Positions 12,501 through 22,508 of a DNA stretch of 64,000 nucleotides are shown in pieces (positions within the stretch are counted from its first letter, which is position 1; the number at the start of each line of letters is the position of its first letter). The notes under the pieces were generated by a model. The model ran no database searches. It had not been told where the DNA came from and saw only the letters and a program-made list of their open reading frames with translations. Origin of the DNA: Smittia aterrima (taxonomy: Eukaryota > Arthropoda > Insecta > Diptera > Chironomidae); assembly GCA_033063855.1 (NCBI GenBank), contig CP093829.1, positions 7,264,243 through 7,328,242 on the forward strand, read 5' to 3'. The position numbers were made by a program, and so were the translations under genes.

Positions 12501-15500
12501 CGCCTTGCTCTTGATAACAACTTTCGCTAACTTTTCGATGACAAGGAAACTTTTTGAAGTAATTGACGAATGAAGATAAATTTGTTGGTACATTGTCCAT
12601 TAAGTTAAGAACTCTATCAACGTCAAACAAATAAATTGCATCGGAAATCCGAAAAATTCCAAAGCAACAACTTCCATCTTTCAAAAACTTATTGAAGCTG
12701 AAAATTTAGGAAAAAGAAAATTAACAGTGCATTTCGAATGCTCCAAGACGTTTGTGGTGTACTTGGTTGTGTGTATTTTAGAGATAGCAATTAATATCGA
12801 GTTTCGAGCTGAAAAGCAAAGAAAATTTCGTGTTTTAGTCTAGAGAAGTAACAATAAACCTCAGTTTTGATTGTAAAGCGTTTGAATTAACATCGGAAAA
12901 TAAAGTTTTCTGCAGTTCGACTTGCAAAAAGAAAATGACAAGTAGAAACTCTTAGAAACCATGAATTGCGAGTGAATTATTCAAATCGGATGCGCAGTAA
13001 GACGCAAATTTATAGAAGCTCTCATGGCCCTCGTTACGGCAATCGTCGGATGTGCAAGAAAAATGAATTGCTTCCCATTTTTGTGAGAAGAAAAATTGAA
13101 AATGAAAAAGTTTTTTTTTATGTGAAGCAACTTTGAAGCATTCTCGAGCAATTACTGAAACGTTAGTAGCAGCGTGAAGCAAAGTCTCAATCGCTTTCAA
13201 TATAACCGCCACCAGAATTAACGACTATTAAACAATCAGTTTGATATTGAAGAAACTCGAAAAGTTTTTGTGCACGAGAAGAAGCAATTAAAGAGTGAAA
13301 TAAAATAAAAATGAAATTTGGAAATTACAATCTAACAACGGCAACTGAAAAGCAAAATCGGCAGTTTTTCTCGCGTTTAAAGAAAGTGAAAAATACTTCA
13401 AATTACATTGTTGGCAAGTTTAGCAATCAAATCAATACCATTCGACATATCAACAGCAATGTTGGAAAGCGAAAGATCGACCACGAGACACAGTCGCCCC
13501 TCTCGTATCGAGCTTCGCTCTTTGACGATAAAAAGCATCTGCCACAGTCAGAGAAATGTCGAAACTTACGCGAGAAACTCGAAAAGTTTAGAACGAATGA
13601 GAGCATTTACGAAACTTGTGGAAGTCAAAAGTTTTTCCCGTCCGACTTTCATCGTCCGAGCTCCTCGTTGCTCGATGATAAGAAACTTCCCAGCGAGCAA
13701 TGCGTGTTCGATAAAGTGAAATTTTCGAAGATTAATAACGCAATATCGGGCAAGCGGCAACATAAAATGCTTAAAAATGTTTATTTTACTATCAAGAGCA
13801 ATAAATTTGCCAATTCATCAAATCTCTACGAGTCCATGGAGTTCGCTTCGCTAAACAAAGACCCGATGGTTAAATCCTACAAGTTATCGCCACCGCGAAT
13901 CGATGACGAGCCAAAAATTCGGATGGATTTAACGACTTTACTAAAAGCTCCGAAATACGACGAAAAAGCTGAACTGGAAATCCTTAAAAATTACTTTGAC
14001 TCGATGTCTTACTCGGAAATTTGTAAGGATCAAGACTTTAAGAACTATTTGAAAAAGAAAAACTACCAAGACGCGATTGATTACATCTACAGCGGAACCA
14101 GCTTAATGGGCTCGTCATTACGAGGAGATAAATCGTCGATTTATGGACCAGCGACTGATGTCCTCCGACGCTACTACGATATCGATCTTGATATTGTGCG
14201 GGAGTCCAATGACTGCGACTCAATTAAGAACGAGAAACAGAAACCGCCTTCACTTGACCGAAGGAAATATTACAACAAAAATAATTCACAGTTCTTCTGC
14301 AAGTCCAATAAAGAGTTTGACGATTATTACAAGAGAAACACAAACATTTTCTATGAGGCGACGAAAACTGTCGACGAAGATTTCTTTCAAAAGGATTTGA
14401 GTGACTTTTACGAACGTGCGAGTCGCTTGATCGAAATGAATGATGATGAGTCGCTCATTGACGAGCTCTATGGACACAAGAGTCAGCCTTTCGTCTATTG
14501 TACGTTGCCGTCGAGGAAAGTTTCGAGAAGCGAAAAAATAAGGCGTGATGACTGCAAAATCTCCTTCGATCCTAATGAAGGCGGTAATGGCAATGACAGG
14601 CCTGAGTTTGCCAAGTATCAAACATATCCCTTGAAGAAGAAATGTTATGAAAGCCTTTTAAGATACTGCGAAAAGTCTCTTGCGAATTATAGCTCGATTG
14701 ACAATAAACTGGCAAAGTGGCAAAAGCTTAGCAAGAAGGAGTTCTCGGAGAAAAGTTACAGCAAAATAATTAAGGCATTCGTCCGCCTTCGAGGCTTCGA
14801 AAATATTGAGACTTATGTTCATTATCACTACGGGCGCATTCTGGACAAATCATTCGATAATCATTTGCGAAGCAGATTGAGAGAAGCTTTGAGTAGTCAG
14901 GACTCACAGTTGGTAATCTCAAAGCCAGTTCTTCGAACAACAACTCAATCTTCTGTGGCTGCAAACAATCGATTAGATTCAATGCCACCTCCTTACACAA
15001 GCGGCACATACGAAAACGATGCGAATAATTATTTTTATAAGCGACATCAAGCGAAGACAAAGGCAATGCACGGCGATTGTTTATATCGAAATGATTACAT
15101 GGAGAAGGCGTCGTCGTCTTCAGACGGTGATGACAATGAACCAAGAAAGCGAGTTCTATTCAAATTCGTAGAGGATATGCATGACAACGGAATTAACTTT
15201 GATGAGATAATTGCAGGTGGGCACAGCCAAAGCTGTGAAAGCCTCGAAAGTGAAACTCAGTATCGCGATGTGCGTAATAATCGAATTAACGATCGCGTTT
15301 CCAGTCAATTCGATAGGAAATTGAACCAATTGGGCAAGCGTAGCGTTGATAACATTTACGAAAGTATTCGCGGCGAAGCCAACACCAGAGGCCACAAGCA
15401 CCACAGCATAGACTGTGTTGAGAGACAGCGTGTTCGTGAGAAAACGAGAAATGTAATTTTACGAAAGTTTCGTTGTTTCTTGTCCGGAAATAACGAAAAT

Positions 15501-18500
15501 TTCGTAGCTTCCGATTCCAGTTGATTAATGTTTGAATTAATTTTTATTTCCTATTCGAAAGGGATACCGTGATAAGTTAATGTCGGAAGAAATGGCGTCG
15601 ATGGTACCAGCAGGACTCCAAGGCAACGCTGATGTTCTCTTTGGCAACCTTCACGAGCTCTACACTTTCCATAGCGAAACGTTCTTGAAAGATCTGGAAA
15701 ATTGTATTTCAACGACCGAGCTCGTAGCTTTATGCTTTGTTCAGAGGGTAAGTTCAAGTTATTTAAAGCGAAAACATCCTCAAGTTGCTTTAAAATTAAA
15801 ACTGTGCCTGGCAGTCAGAGAGCTTTGCACTTACCAAAGTAAAATGAAGCTTGCTCGATTGCCAAGAGAAAATTTTCCCCGACTAATCAGATTAATTTCC
15901 ACAGCGCGACGTCTTCTTCCGGCTTTACTCGTACTACTGTCAGAATATTCCGCGCTCAGAAAGATTGCGCGAGACGCTCGTAGACACTCACCTGTTTCTT
16001 CAGGAATGCCAAAAGAAGCTTGGCCATAAGTTGCCACTTGCCGCTTATCTACTTAAGCCAGTACAAAGAATAACAAAATACCAATTGTTGCTCAAAGACT
16101 TACTTCGCTTTAGCGATACAGGAACTTGCACGAAAGAGCTTCAGAAGGCTCTCGATTGTATGTTGGTCGTTCTCAAGTGTGTCAACGATTCGATGCATCA
16201 AATTGCAATTACAGGGTTTCCGGTAAGATCAAATTCAATTTAATCTTGAATCAATTTTCAAAGCATCATCTTTCACAGGCGGATCTCTCACAGCAAGGCG
16301 ACCTATTGCTTCAAGACTCCTTTCAGATTTGGGCTGAGAATAAGAAAGATTTACGTCTGAGAATAAAGCCGCAACAACGTCACGTTTTCCTCTACCAGAA
16401 GGCAATGCTCTTCTGCAAACAAGACACGAAGACGGGACACAACAAGTCGACTTACCAATTCAAACATTGGCTAAAGGTATCACGGACAACATTATTTACA
16501 ATTTAATTAAATTTGTTTACAACTGAATCTCATTTAAAGATGTCAATTATCGGTTTAACGGAGTCAGTACGAGGCGACCCGCGTAGATTTGAAATTTGGC
16601 TACAAGGACGTGCCGAAGGTAACGAGAAAACTTTCACCCTCAAAATGTTTGTTTGCTAATTGAAAATTTCTGCAGTTCACACGTTTCAAGCAGCTACTGT
16701 CGAGATCAAAGGTAAATGGGTGACGGAGATTAAGAAAGTTCTGATGAATCAGCTTGAGGAGCTGAAAGATGAAAAGATCAAACAATATGGAAATGCCAAT
16801 CACAGGTTTGAAAAGCTTTGTTATCATAATTATTTGTTGTGTTAATAATAGCTTTCGCAGACCTTTGAAACAATCAAATTCAGTCTCTTACGATGTTCCT
16901 TTGACGGCGCCTTCACAACCACGAGCGCTGAGTGTTGATCATGGAGACCAAAAACGAAACACAACACCACCAAATCAAACCGAAGAATGTCACCCCACTT
17001 GGAGCTCGACAGGCATCAGCGCTTCATCTTCGGAACACGATAATCAAGAGACGAACGCGTGGAGTTCCGATTATTCAAACAGCGAGGATGAATTCACAAT
17101 CCTAGAAGAAAGTGCTGTGCCGGTAAGTTTGATTCAGATTCTCGAGATTTCGGAGTTAAATTAAAAACGGGATTACAGTAAAACGGAGTTAGATTTGCAT
17201 GTTTGCTCTTTTGATTACGAGTTTCCATTAATTTGTTTTCTTTCTTCTTTCTTTTTTCCGCATCTTTTTTTGTTCCTTTCACGAACAATAAAACTAAAAA
17301 AAAATTGGATTTTGGTTCACCATCCCTACACACATTTGTTTTTGTAAATATTTTAAAATTGCTTTTGGGGCGACGACACTAACACAGGGCGACGGCAAAA
17401 GAAGTAAAAATCCCCGTAATTCAGCAGAGCTGATCGTTCAAGCGCACAATTTAAGTGTGAAAGGAAAAATTGACAAATTCCAATCGACGAAGACGTGCAA
17501 AGCTCCATCACCATGCAGTATAGTTATAACTGAAGCGGAAGAAGGAAGCGCTATCGACGATACGGATAAAAATGCTAATCGTTTGAGCATCGCATCGACT
17601 TCGTCCGTTGAAAGCTCACGTAGTGATAATAATATTGAGGAGAATGACACCAAAGAAGGCTCAAGCTCATCAGTTTTTTATGTAGTTTGGGATTAATCAA
17701 TTCCCGATTTGTGGAACAAAAAAAAGTCCAAAGTAAATAATGCGAGCTAATGTTTAAAGCTTCGTGGATGTAAAGTCTCAATTTATCATGTCGATATAGT
17801 GTTAGAATTTGTAAAATGTTGTTTATTTATTCTTTACTACGAGGATAACTAAGTTTAGGTTCAGGTTATGGAAATAATTTCATCTGAGCTCGTTAACTGA
17901 GATTTTTTTATGGAGACATCTCATAAACAAGGTGCTTTCAAAAACAATTGTTACACATCACAATCTTCATGACAAACTCCTTGTTGAAAAGCTCAGAAAT
18001 CTCATCCTAACCTACTTCAAATAATAAAATGTTTAATATTTCAAATGAATTTATTTTCTTTTGGACTTGCTCAACTCTGATTTGTCTAAATGTTTTGAAT
18101 TAATTGTTTTTTTTTACAAATCTTTTCTTTCATTCACTGCCCACTCACTTACGCCTACGACTACTCTTCTATCTTTATTCTCCTTTAAATGACACGAACA
18201 CACAAATCAATCAACCGCCACGAAAAACTTCGCTTACCACTATCGCACTGAAGGGAACAAAGTTTCTCTCACTGGCTGATTATTGTGCAATGGGAAATGC
18301 TGAGGTGTCGATGAAAGAGGGTTCTACAGTGGAGCTGAAAAAAATTGGATGTGCTGGTTGGTGGTTTGTTAAAGTCTTAGGTAAATGCTTCTCCCTTTTT
18401 TTAATAGACACGTTCGAGCTTTCGTTCCAAAGCTGCACATTTAATTTATTGACTTTTTAGCTCAAGTTCCCATGAACTTTATTTTCGAGGCGCAAGTAAT

Positions 18501-18949
18501 TCTTGTTCGCCTGTCTTGTTGAAATTTGTAGTCTTCAGGAAAGTTTGTGTGAAAACACCCGGAAAGCTTTTTTCTTCTCTTCGCTCTCATTGAGTCTTTT
18601 AAGGTTGTTCTAGGAATTCTCGATGGGATGATTATGAAATCGGCTTTGATTGAATGAAATTTTGCGACGCAAATTTGTTATTTAGGACCGTTTCGTTATC
18701 ATCCCATTGATTTTTTTCTCCAACGAACCGAAACACTGTCCACTTGAGCAATCGTTGTTTCGTGTTCCACAAATTTTAATCTTTCTCTTTTTCTGTTTGA
18801 TTTTTATTCATTTTATTTCCGTTCACCGCTAATTTGCTGATGATGAAGCCGATGACGTGGAAGGATGGGTACCCTGCGCATATCTGTCGCCGACAGGAGT
18901 TGATAGCGGAGCTAAAAAGCCATCGAAGCAGAGTAAAATCAGAAATTGA
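383..18949 (+). CDS. MCF2L: Dbl-family RhoGEF, MCF2L/DBS type (gene-level, 5' end outside window)
   Basis: A multi-exon gene whose 5' part lies left of the window. The core isoform joins 383-562, 11721-11837, 11990-12085, 15562-15747, 15905-16222, 16279-16476, 16540-16618, 16676-16805, 16861-17122, then 18254-18380 and 18849-18949. All joins keep phase and use GT-AG sites, and most introns in the catalytic part are 55-63 nt. The order is post-spectrin linker, DH, PH, acidic W-S-S linker, SH3, as in vertebrate MCF2L/DBS and insect relatives. Such proteins load GTP on Rho/Cdc42 at membranes. Alternative N-termini (9335, perhaps 13311) and an alternative C-terminus (17388-17696) are likely. The family is clear from the DH-PH-SH3 sequence; the exact fly orthologue name was not checked. 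Confidence 0.85.
563..9334 (+). other. Long RhoGEF intron with probable internal promoter
   Basis: About 8.8 kb without any frame that looks protein-coding; the short frames here (up to 97 codons) show no domain, no splice logic and no sensible composition. Because the exon at 9335 begins with its own ATG behind an in-frame stop (TAA at 9305), a promoter and 5' leader for that isoform should lie in the right part of this stretch. I could not fix a start site. Confidence 0.5.
9335..11293 (+). CDS. RhoGEF alternative N-terminal exon, 653 codons
   Basis: Starts at ATG 9335; the frame is closed upstream by TAA at 9305, so this is a first coding exon. It runs open to a donor CAG|GTAAAT after 11293 (phase 0) and joins 11721 in frame. 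The protein is mostly disordered, rich in Asn, Lys, Ser and Asp, with a proline run (PPPPP) near residue 67, a Ser/Thr stretch near residue 550, and two Cys pairs (CNKC near residue 72; CKKC then CIC close to the end). No known domain is recognised. This form would replace the CRAL-TRIO/spectrin half with a long flexible head on the same DH-PH-SH3 core. If the donor is not used, the frame stops at 11302. Confidence 0.75.
11721..11837 (+). CDS. RhoGEF exon between N-terminus and DH domain
   Basis: 39 codons, phase 0 to phase 0, acceptor CTTGTCAG, donor AGT|GTAAGT. It encodes an acidic, Ser-rich linker (YEGPSDSGVSVSSE). It is the common acceptor for both 562 and 11293, so it is probably where the alternative N-termini meet. 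Confidence 0.75.
11990..12085 (+). CDS. RhoGEF exon: first DH helix (conserved region 1)
   Basis: 32 codons, phase 0 at both ends, acceptor ATCGAATAG, donor ACT|GTAAGT. It carries the opening helix of the Dbl-homology domain (ELLESERIYVNEM), where the Glu of E-R-x-Y-V contacts switch I of the Rho GTPase in this family. It must splice to 15562 across a 3.5 kb intron to make a complete DH domain. Confidence 0.85.
12086..13310 (+). other. Left part of the intron inside the DH domain
   Basis: 1.2 kb of AT-rich sequence with no coding signal. The end (about 13200-13310) would hold the leader of the 13311 open frame if that is a separate first exon; no clear TATA box is seen. Confidence 0.5.
13311..15524 (+). 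CDS. 737-codon open frame: alternative RhoGEF first exon or nested gene
   Basis: A single open frame from ATG 13311 to TGA 15522-15524, far too long for chance in this AT-rich DNA. The protein is basic and polar, rich in Lys, Ser, Tyr and Asp, with many Y-containing acidic patches (e.g. DDYYKRNTNIFYE, residues about 341-353) and no recognised domain, signal peptide or membrane segment. It lies on the same strand, inside the intron between DH exons 1 and 2. Its stop is 37 bp before the exon at 15562, leaving no room for a poly(A) signal of its own. Two phase-0 GT sites near the end (15453, 15503) could splice to 15562; the second leaves a 59 nt intron, the usual size here. So it may be an alternative N-terminal exon. 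A nested single-exon gene is the other reading. Function unknown. Confidence 0.6.
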   Translation: MKFGNYNLTTATEKQNRQFFSRLKKVKNTSNYIVGKFSNQINTIRHINSNVGKRKIDHETQSPLSYRASLFDDKKHLPQSEKCRNLREKLEKFRTNESIYETCGSQKFFPSDFHRPSSSLLDDKKLPSEQCVFDKVKFSKINNAISGKRQHKMLKNVYFTIKSNKFANSSNLYESMEFASLNKDPMVKSYKLSPPRIDDEPKIRMDLTTLLKAPKYDEKAELEILKNYFDSMSYSEICKDQDFKNYLKKKNYQDAIDYIYSGTSLMGSSLRGDKSSIYGPATDVLRRYYDIDLDIVRESNDCDSIKNEKQKPPSLDRRKYYNKNNSQFFCKSNKEFDDYYKRNTNIFYEATKTVDEDFFQKDLSDFYERASRLIEMNDDESLIDELYGHKSQPFVYCTLPSRKVSRSEKIRRDDCKISFDPNEGGNGNDRPEFAKYQTYPLKKKCYESLLRYCEKSLANYSSIDNKLAKWQKLSKKEFSEKSYSKIIKAFVRLRGFENIETYVHYHYGRILDKSFDNHLRSRLREALSSQDSQLVISKPVLRTTTQSSVAANNRLDSMPPPYTSGTYENDANNYFYKRHQAKTKAMHGDCLYRNDYMEKASSSSDGDDNEPRKRVLFKFVEDMHDNGINFDEIIAGGHSQSCESLESETQYRDVRNNRINDRVSSQFDRKLNQLGKRSVDNIYESIRGEANTRGHKHHSIDCVERQRVREKTRNVILRKFRCFLSGNNENFVASDSS
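15562..16222 (+). CDS. RhoGEF DH-domain exons (15562-15747, 15905-16222)
   Basis: Two exons of 62 and 106 codons, both phase 0, separated by a 157 nt intron. The first starts GYRDKL and contains LFGNLHELYTFHSETFL, the second DH helices. The second has conserved region 3 (KLPLAAYLLKPVQRITKYQL), the most diagnostic stretch of Dbl-family exchange factors, followed by the last long helix. With 11990-12085 they make one full DH domain of about 200 residues. All expected conserved blocks are present, so the exchange activity is probably intact. Confidence 0.9.
16279..17122 (+). CDS. RhoGEF PH-domain exons and acidic linker
   Basis: Exons 16279-16476, 16540-16618, 16676-16805 and 16861-17122, with introns of 63, 57 and 55 nt. 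They encode the PH domain: strands with HVFLYQKAMLFCKQ, then MSIIGLTESV and RRFEIWLQ, closing with the helix KWVTEIKKVL that contains the invariant PH Trp. The last exon is a Ser/Pro/acidic linker with WSSDYSNSEDE, matching the W-S-S-acidic linker before the SH3 of MCF2L. It ends in phase 0 at a strong GTAAGT, from which both alternative ends can be reached. Confidence 0.85.
17388..17696 (+). CDS. RhoGEF alternative C-terminal exon without SH3
   Basis: Acceptor AACACAG before 17388; phase 0 in frame with 17122; stop TAA at 17694-17696. About 102 residues, polar, Ser/Asp/Asn-rich (ASTSSVESSRSDNNIEEN), no domain. A poly(A) signal at 18023 follows, so this can be a true end, giving a protein that lacks the SH3 domain. 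A cassette exon with an unseen internal donor is possible but less likely. Confidence 0.65.
   Translation, partial: GDGKRSKNPRNSAELIVQAHNLSVKGKIDKFQSTKTCKAPSPCSIVITEAEEGSAIDDTDKNANRLSIASTSSVESSRSDNNIEENDTKEGSSSSVFYVVWD
18023..18028 (+). terminator. AATAAA poly(A) signal after the short RhoGEF end
   Basis: AATAAA about 330 nt downstream of the stop at 17696 and upstream of the SH3 exons. Its place supports use of the 17388-17696 exon as a final exon. Confidence 0.5.
18254..18949 (+). CDS. RhoGEF C-terminal SH3 exons (18254-18380, 18849-18949)
   Basis: The first exon starts GTKFLSLADYCAMGN after a phase-0 acceptor and ends in phase 1 at GTAAAT. The second completes the SH3 fold with EGWVPCAYLSP and a short basic tail, stop TGA at 18947-18949. 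Typical SH3 marks are present: A-x-Y near the start, the G-C-A-G-W-W RT/n-Src region with its Trp pair, and the E-G-W-V-P-x-x-Y-L motif. The acceptor before 18849 has only a modest pyrimidine tract. The SH3 sits where it does in MCF2L/DBS and probably binds a proline-rich partner or the protein itself. Confidence 0.8.
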
Positions 18950-20861
18950 ATAGAAGTAATTTAGCCGAATCGAGAGTCGATTTGTCGTCATACTTAACAA
19001 CTTTTGCTTTGTTCGTAGCGTTTCTAATAACACGAAAATAACTAAACTTTATTGTTGCACTTCAATGTCACGCATTTTGAAGCTATCACTCAAGAATAAC
19101 AAACGTTTGTAAAACAAATATTACAGACTGCAAATTGTTTTTTTGTTTTTATTTTGTATGAGAACCAATTAATCAAGTTCGTTATTATTTCTTTTGCAAT
19201 ATTAATGTTTAGAACTCGACTGATTTTTTTTGAATGTTTGTTCTTCGTTTCTCTATTGAATCCCAAATAAAAAAATAAACGCAGAAACAATTTTCTAGCT
19301 TAATAAATGTGATTTTTGCCAAATGAAATGGAGAAAGCTTCGATGGGAGAAATTCATTACAAAACTGTAAAAAAAATTCTGGAAATGAAAAGCATTTGAA
19401 GAGCTTTCCATAATCTGAAACACGAGCAGTCAATTCTAAAGAAAAAAATGTAAATGCGTCAAACAACATTTTCTTGAAGATAAAAGTTCATCACATCAAT
19501 CATTGAAGTCTTTAATTTCAAGCGAACGTTAACGTTCAAATTACAATACGTAATTTATGGCAAACTGCTCCATTCCCGATGATCGCGCTTCTCAAAACAT
19601 TTTCATGAGAACAAATTGTGTAAATTTTTCGAAAAATATGAAAACAAAATAAAAATGGTGCAATAATGAAAACAATATATCTCCATAAACTTAATAAAAC
19701 TTGTTTGTGAACTCTCGAACAATCACACGCGTAGTTAAACAGAAAATTGAGAGGAAGTTCGGTGACCACAAATTTTTAGCTTAAATTTACACGAACATGA
19801 AATTTGACTCTTTTCCAACTTGAAATTCGCTTTGTAATTGTTGATAAGTGTTGTAGGGAATTTTGTATCTAATTGCAGAACTTATGAAATAACAGTATTA
19901 AAACAATTAAAAGCTCTTAAAAATTCCTGGAGGCGAGATAAAAGAGAAATATTTTTAAATTGGAAAGTCTGATTTATTTTCGCGCTTCGTTTCGATTAAA
20001 TAAAATTCTTTTCAATTTTTCCGAGCGTAAAAATGTTCATTGAAACGGGAAATTCATTCGAAATCGAGATCGGAAGAAAAATATTTTGTTGATGATGGAA
20101 ATAATCTGATTGATCCTTTATTAAGAAGATTCCAAAAAACTTTGCGATGAGCTTCACTTAATCGCTCTTGTCGATGAATTTACATATTTCCTCCTAAACG
20201 CTAGACAATTTTGTTAATTAGTAATTAATGCGAACAAATCCTGTAATCGAGAAACAATGTGTAAAAGTATTTATAAAAGTGAAGAATAAATAAAAAGAAA
20301 AACAAACTAATGAATCAACTGTCTCCTCTAAATTCATTGAAATTCCTCAATAAGGAAATTACTTTTTTTATAAAAAACGAATAAATTTCTTATTTCCTGT
20401 TACATTATTCTCCATTTGCATCCTGCAAGAGAGCTCAGCATTTTTTCTTTCCTCCTTTAATTTAAATAATGAATACAAAGCTTAATGTTAGCTGATTCTA
20501 AAATTCAGGAAAATGGATGTCGAGAAGAGCTTTTTAAATAATTCATCAATCGAGATGTCTCCTTAGCTTAGAGTCATCATCCTCTAAGAAGTTTTAGGAG
20601 AAAGCTAAACTTGAAAGGGTAAGACCACAGAGAGTTTTGTTGTTTCTAAAGTGGCGGAAGAAACTGGAATAAAAAGTTTGTTAGGAAAACAAAAATACAT
20701 TTTTTACAGAACGTCGAGAGCTTTATTTACAAGTAAACTTTCTACGTTAAATTACTAACAAGGAGAAGCCACACCATTTTAATATTTTCTCGTTAATATT
20801 TAACAAAGTAAATTGAAAGCGATCCCCTTAAATCATTTAATAAACATTTCAGGAGAAAGCT
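18950..20861. other. Intergenic, convergent 3' regions
   Basis: 1.9 kb holding the 3' UTR of the RhoGEF on the left and that of the minus-strand secreted-protein gene on the right (TTTATT at 20722-20727 is a minus-strand AATAAA). Nothing coding was seen. Confidence 0.6.
19266..19271 (+). terminator. AATAAA poly(A) signal after SH3 end
   Basis: AATAAA 317 nt past the SH3-form stop, followed closely by a second AATAAA-like stretch. It is the first good signal downstream on this strand. Confidence 0.4.
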
Positions 20862-22508
20862 TTAAGCTTTAGCACCAGCGGGTCTGTGAAACAAACTCAA
20901 AAGTTGAATCAAGGGAATCAAAAGTCCCCAACAAACGAAACTTTCTGAGAACCAGAACCAAGCTGTAATTAAAATCTCGAATAACTTGTCTGAACATTTT
21001 GATGATTGATCCCATGAACCTTTCAGTTAAATGTTTCTCAAAATCTTTTCTTTGCTAAAGCTTCTTTCGAAAAACGAGTAAAACTGTGAAGAGAACTTTC
21101 CTAGCAAATAAACAACGAAAAAGAAATTGAAAAAGAAACTTTTTCCTTCGACCCCTGAACAGAGGGAGTCTTCAATTTTTGCACAATTTCTAAATTGGCG
21201 CTCGCTGGATAGCAGTTCGACCAGCCCCCTGGTGAATCTCGCTGAGTCCTTCTTACATTTTGCTCTTGCTGCATTCCCAACGCAATTCTCGTAAGCGAAA
21301 CGAGCGCTGATGTAATTCAAAAGAAATTTAATTACTTCGCAGATTATTATTCGGCAAAATCTTACCAACAAAAATGCATGTACTGTGTGTTGATGTTGCT
21401 CTTTCTTTCCCTTTGGGTTCTCGTAAACTCATGCTCCATGACGACGTGGAAATGTTTTGTACAAGTGTCCCAGTCCTTTATGAGGCAACAAGTGGCATTT
21501 ATATTAATAAAATTTATCATTTGCTACGTTTGATGCGATGATATTTATTTCGAAGTCCCACCTAACTCGAATTTCGTTTGGTGAAGAAAAAATTTGAGTG
21601 ATGCTTCTGAATCTTTAAATACTTAGAAGGGAGAGATTCGAAATTGCTTAATGTAAAAGGGAAACAGCGGCAGTAAGACGACTTTTCTGTCAAGATATTC
21701 CCTTTAACCTCCCACTGATTAACTTTGAGATTTTCTCATTAATCATGTAGCATTACGCTTGAAATATTGAGGAGAGCCACGCTTGTGCTTTCAAATCATC
21801 ATTCAAGTCGCTTTGGACATTTACCACATTCGATTGATGATTCTCTTTGAACTTACCTTCTCCACATACCGGAAACAATCTCGATGCGATAAGTAATCGG
21901 ATTTAAAGACATTATCCTTGCAAAGCATTTCGTAAAAGTTTTTAGCGGGCATTACTTCTCCTTCAATAAGGCGACGATTCACTGGATCCACAATGCATTT
22001 GTCTATGTAGTCGTTATAACAACGAAGTCCTCTGTCAAAGAGACTTAAAGAATTTCCTCATTACGGTAAATTTCATTCACATTAGACTTTGATTTAATTT
22101 AATTTAATTTACTTGCAATAGTCCGCAATCTCAGCTTGATTCAGAGGAATTTTTTTATTGTTCTTAAGGAAAGTCTTCGAAGTATTTGAAACGTCGCTCG
22201 AGAAGCAAGACTCAAACAGCATGTTGGCGTTACCGCAATTAATTTCTCCACAGGATTCTAAAAAACATTTCTTCAGTTAATATCCCTCTGTCAAGTAAAA
22301 TGTGTGAAATTCGCTGGAATTGAAATAATAAGGAGACAAAGCTCTTCCTTTTCTCTTTTTCCGTGCTTTCACCGTCTTGAAATATGCCAAATAAACGTCA
22401 GTGCATTCACTGAAAAGGGTTTAAATTTATCCTTAAGTGTCTCTAACCTTGTATGAAAATAATCAAAATAAAAATAATCCAAATTTGCGAATGTTTGTCA
22501 AAGCTCAT
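20862..22508 (-). CDS. Secreted or membrane-anchored cysteine-rich protein (six exons)
   Basis: Built from six exons: 22508-22448, 22257-22113, 22043-21857, 21523-21366, 21306-21140 and 20962-20862. All joins but one use good GT-AG sites and phase fits throughout, giving about 272 residues. Residues 1-20 are a signal peptide (hydrophobic WIIFILIIFIQ). The body has many spaced Cys (e.g. CGEINC, YCNLFDRGLRC, TCCLIKDWDTC, HFCCARFAYENC), suggesting a disulphide-bonded helical extracellular domain. The C-terminus (FVCWGLLIPLIQLLSLF) is a hydrophobic segment with a short basic tail, so it is either a membrane anchor or a GPI signal. It resembles insect cysteine-rich proteins of unknown function (T20D4.11/DUF19-like spacing is only an impression). 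The donor after 21140 (GTTTCT) is weak, so the join to the last exon is the least sure. Confidence 0.65.
22092..22111. repeat. Short (TTTAA)n repeat in intron
   Basis: Four tandem TTTAA-type units directly beside the donor of the second exon of the cysteine-rich gene. Simple sequence only. Confidence 0.6.

Noticed and set aside
13408..15404. Other frames inside the 737-codon exon (e.g. 13408-13719, 14286-14621, 14770-15144)
   Set aside because: Overlap of the long frame on either strand with no start context or domain.
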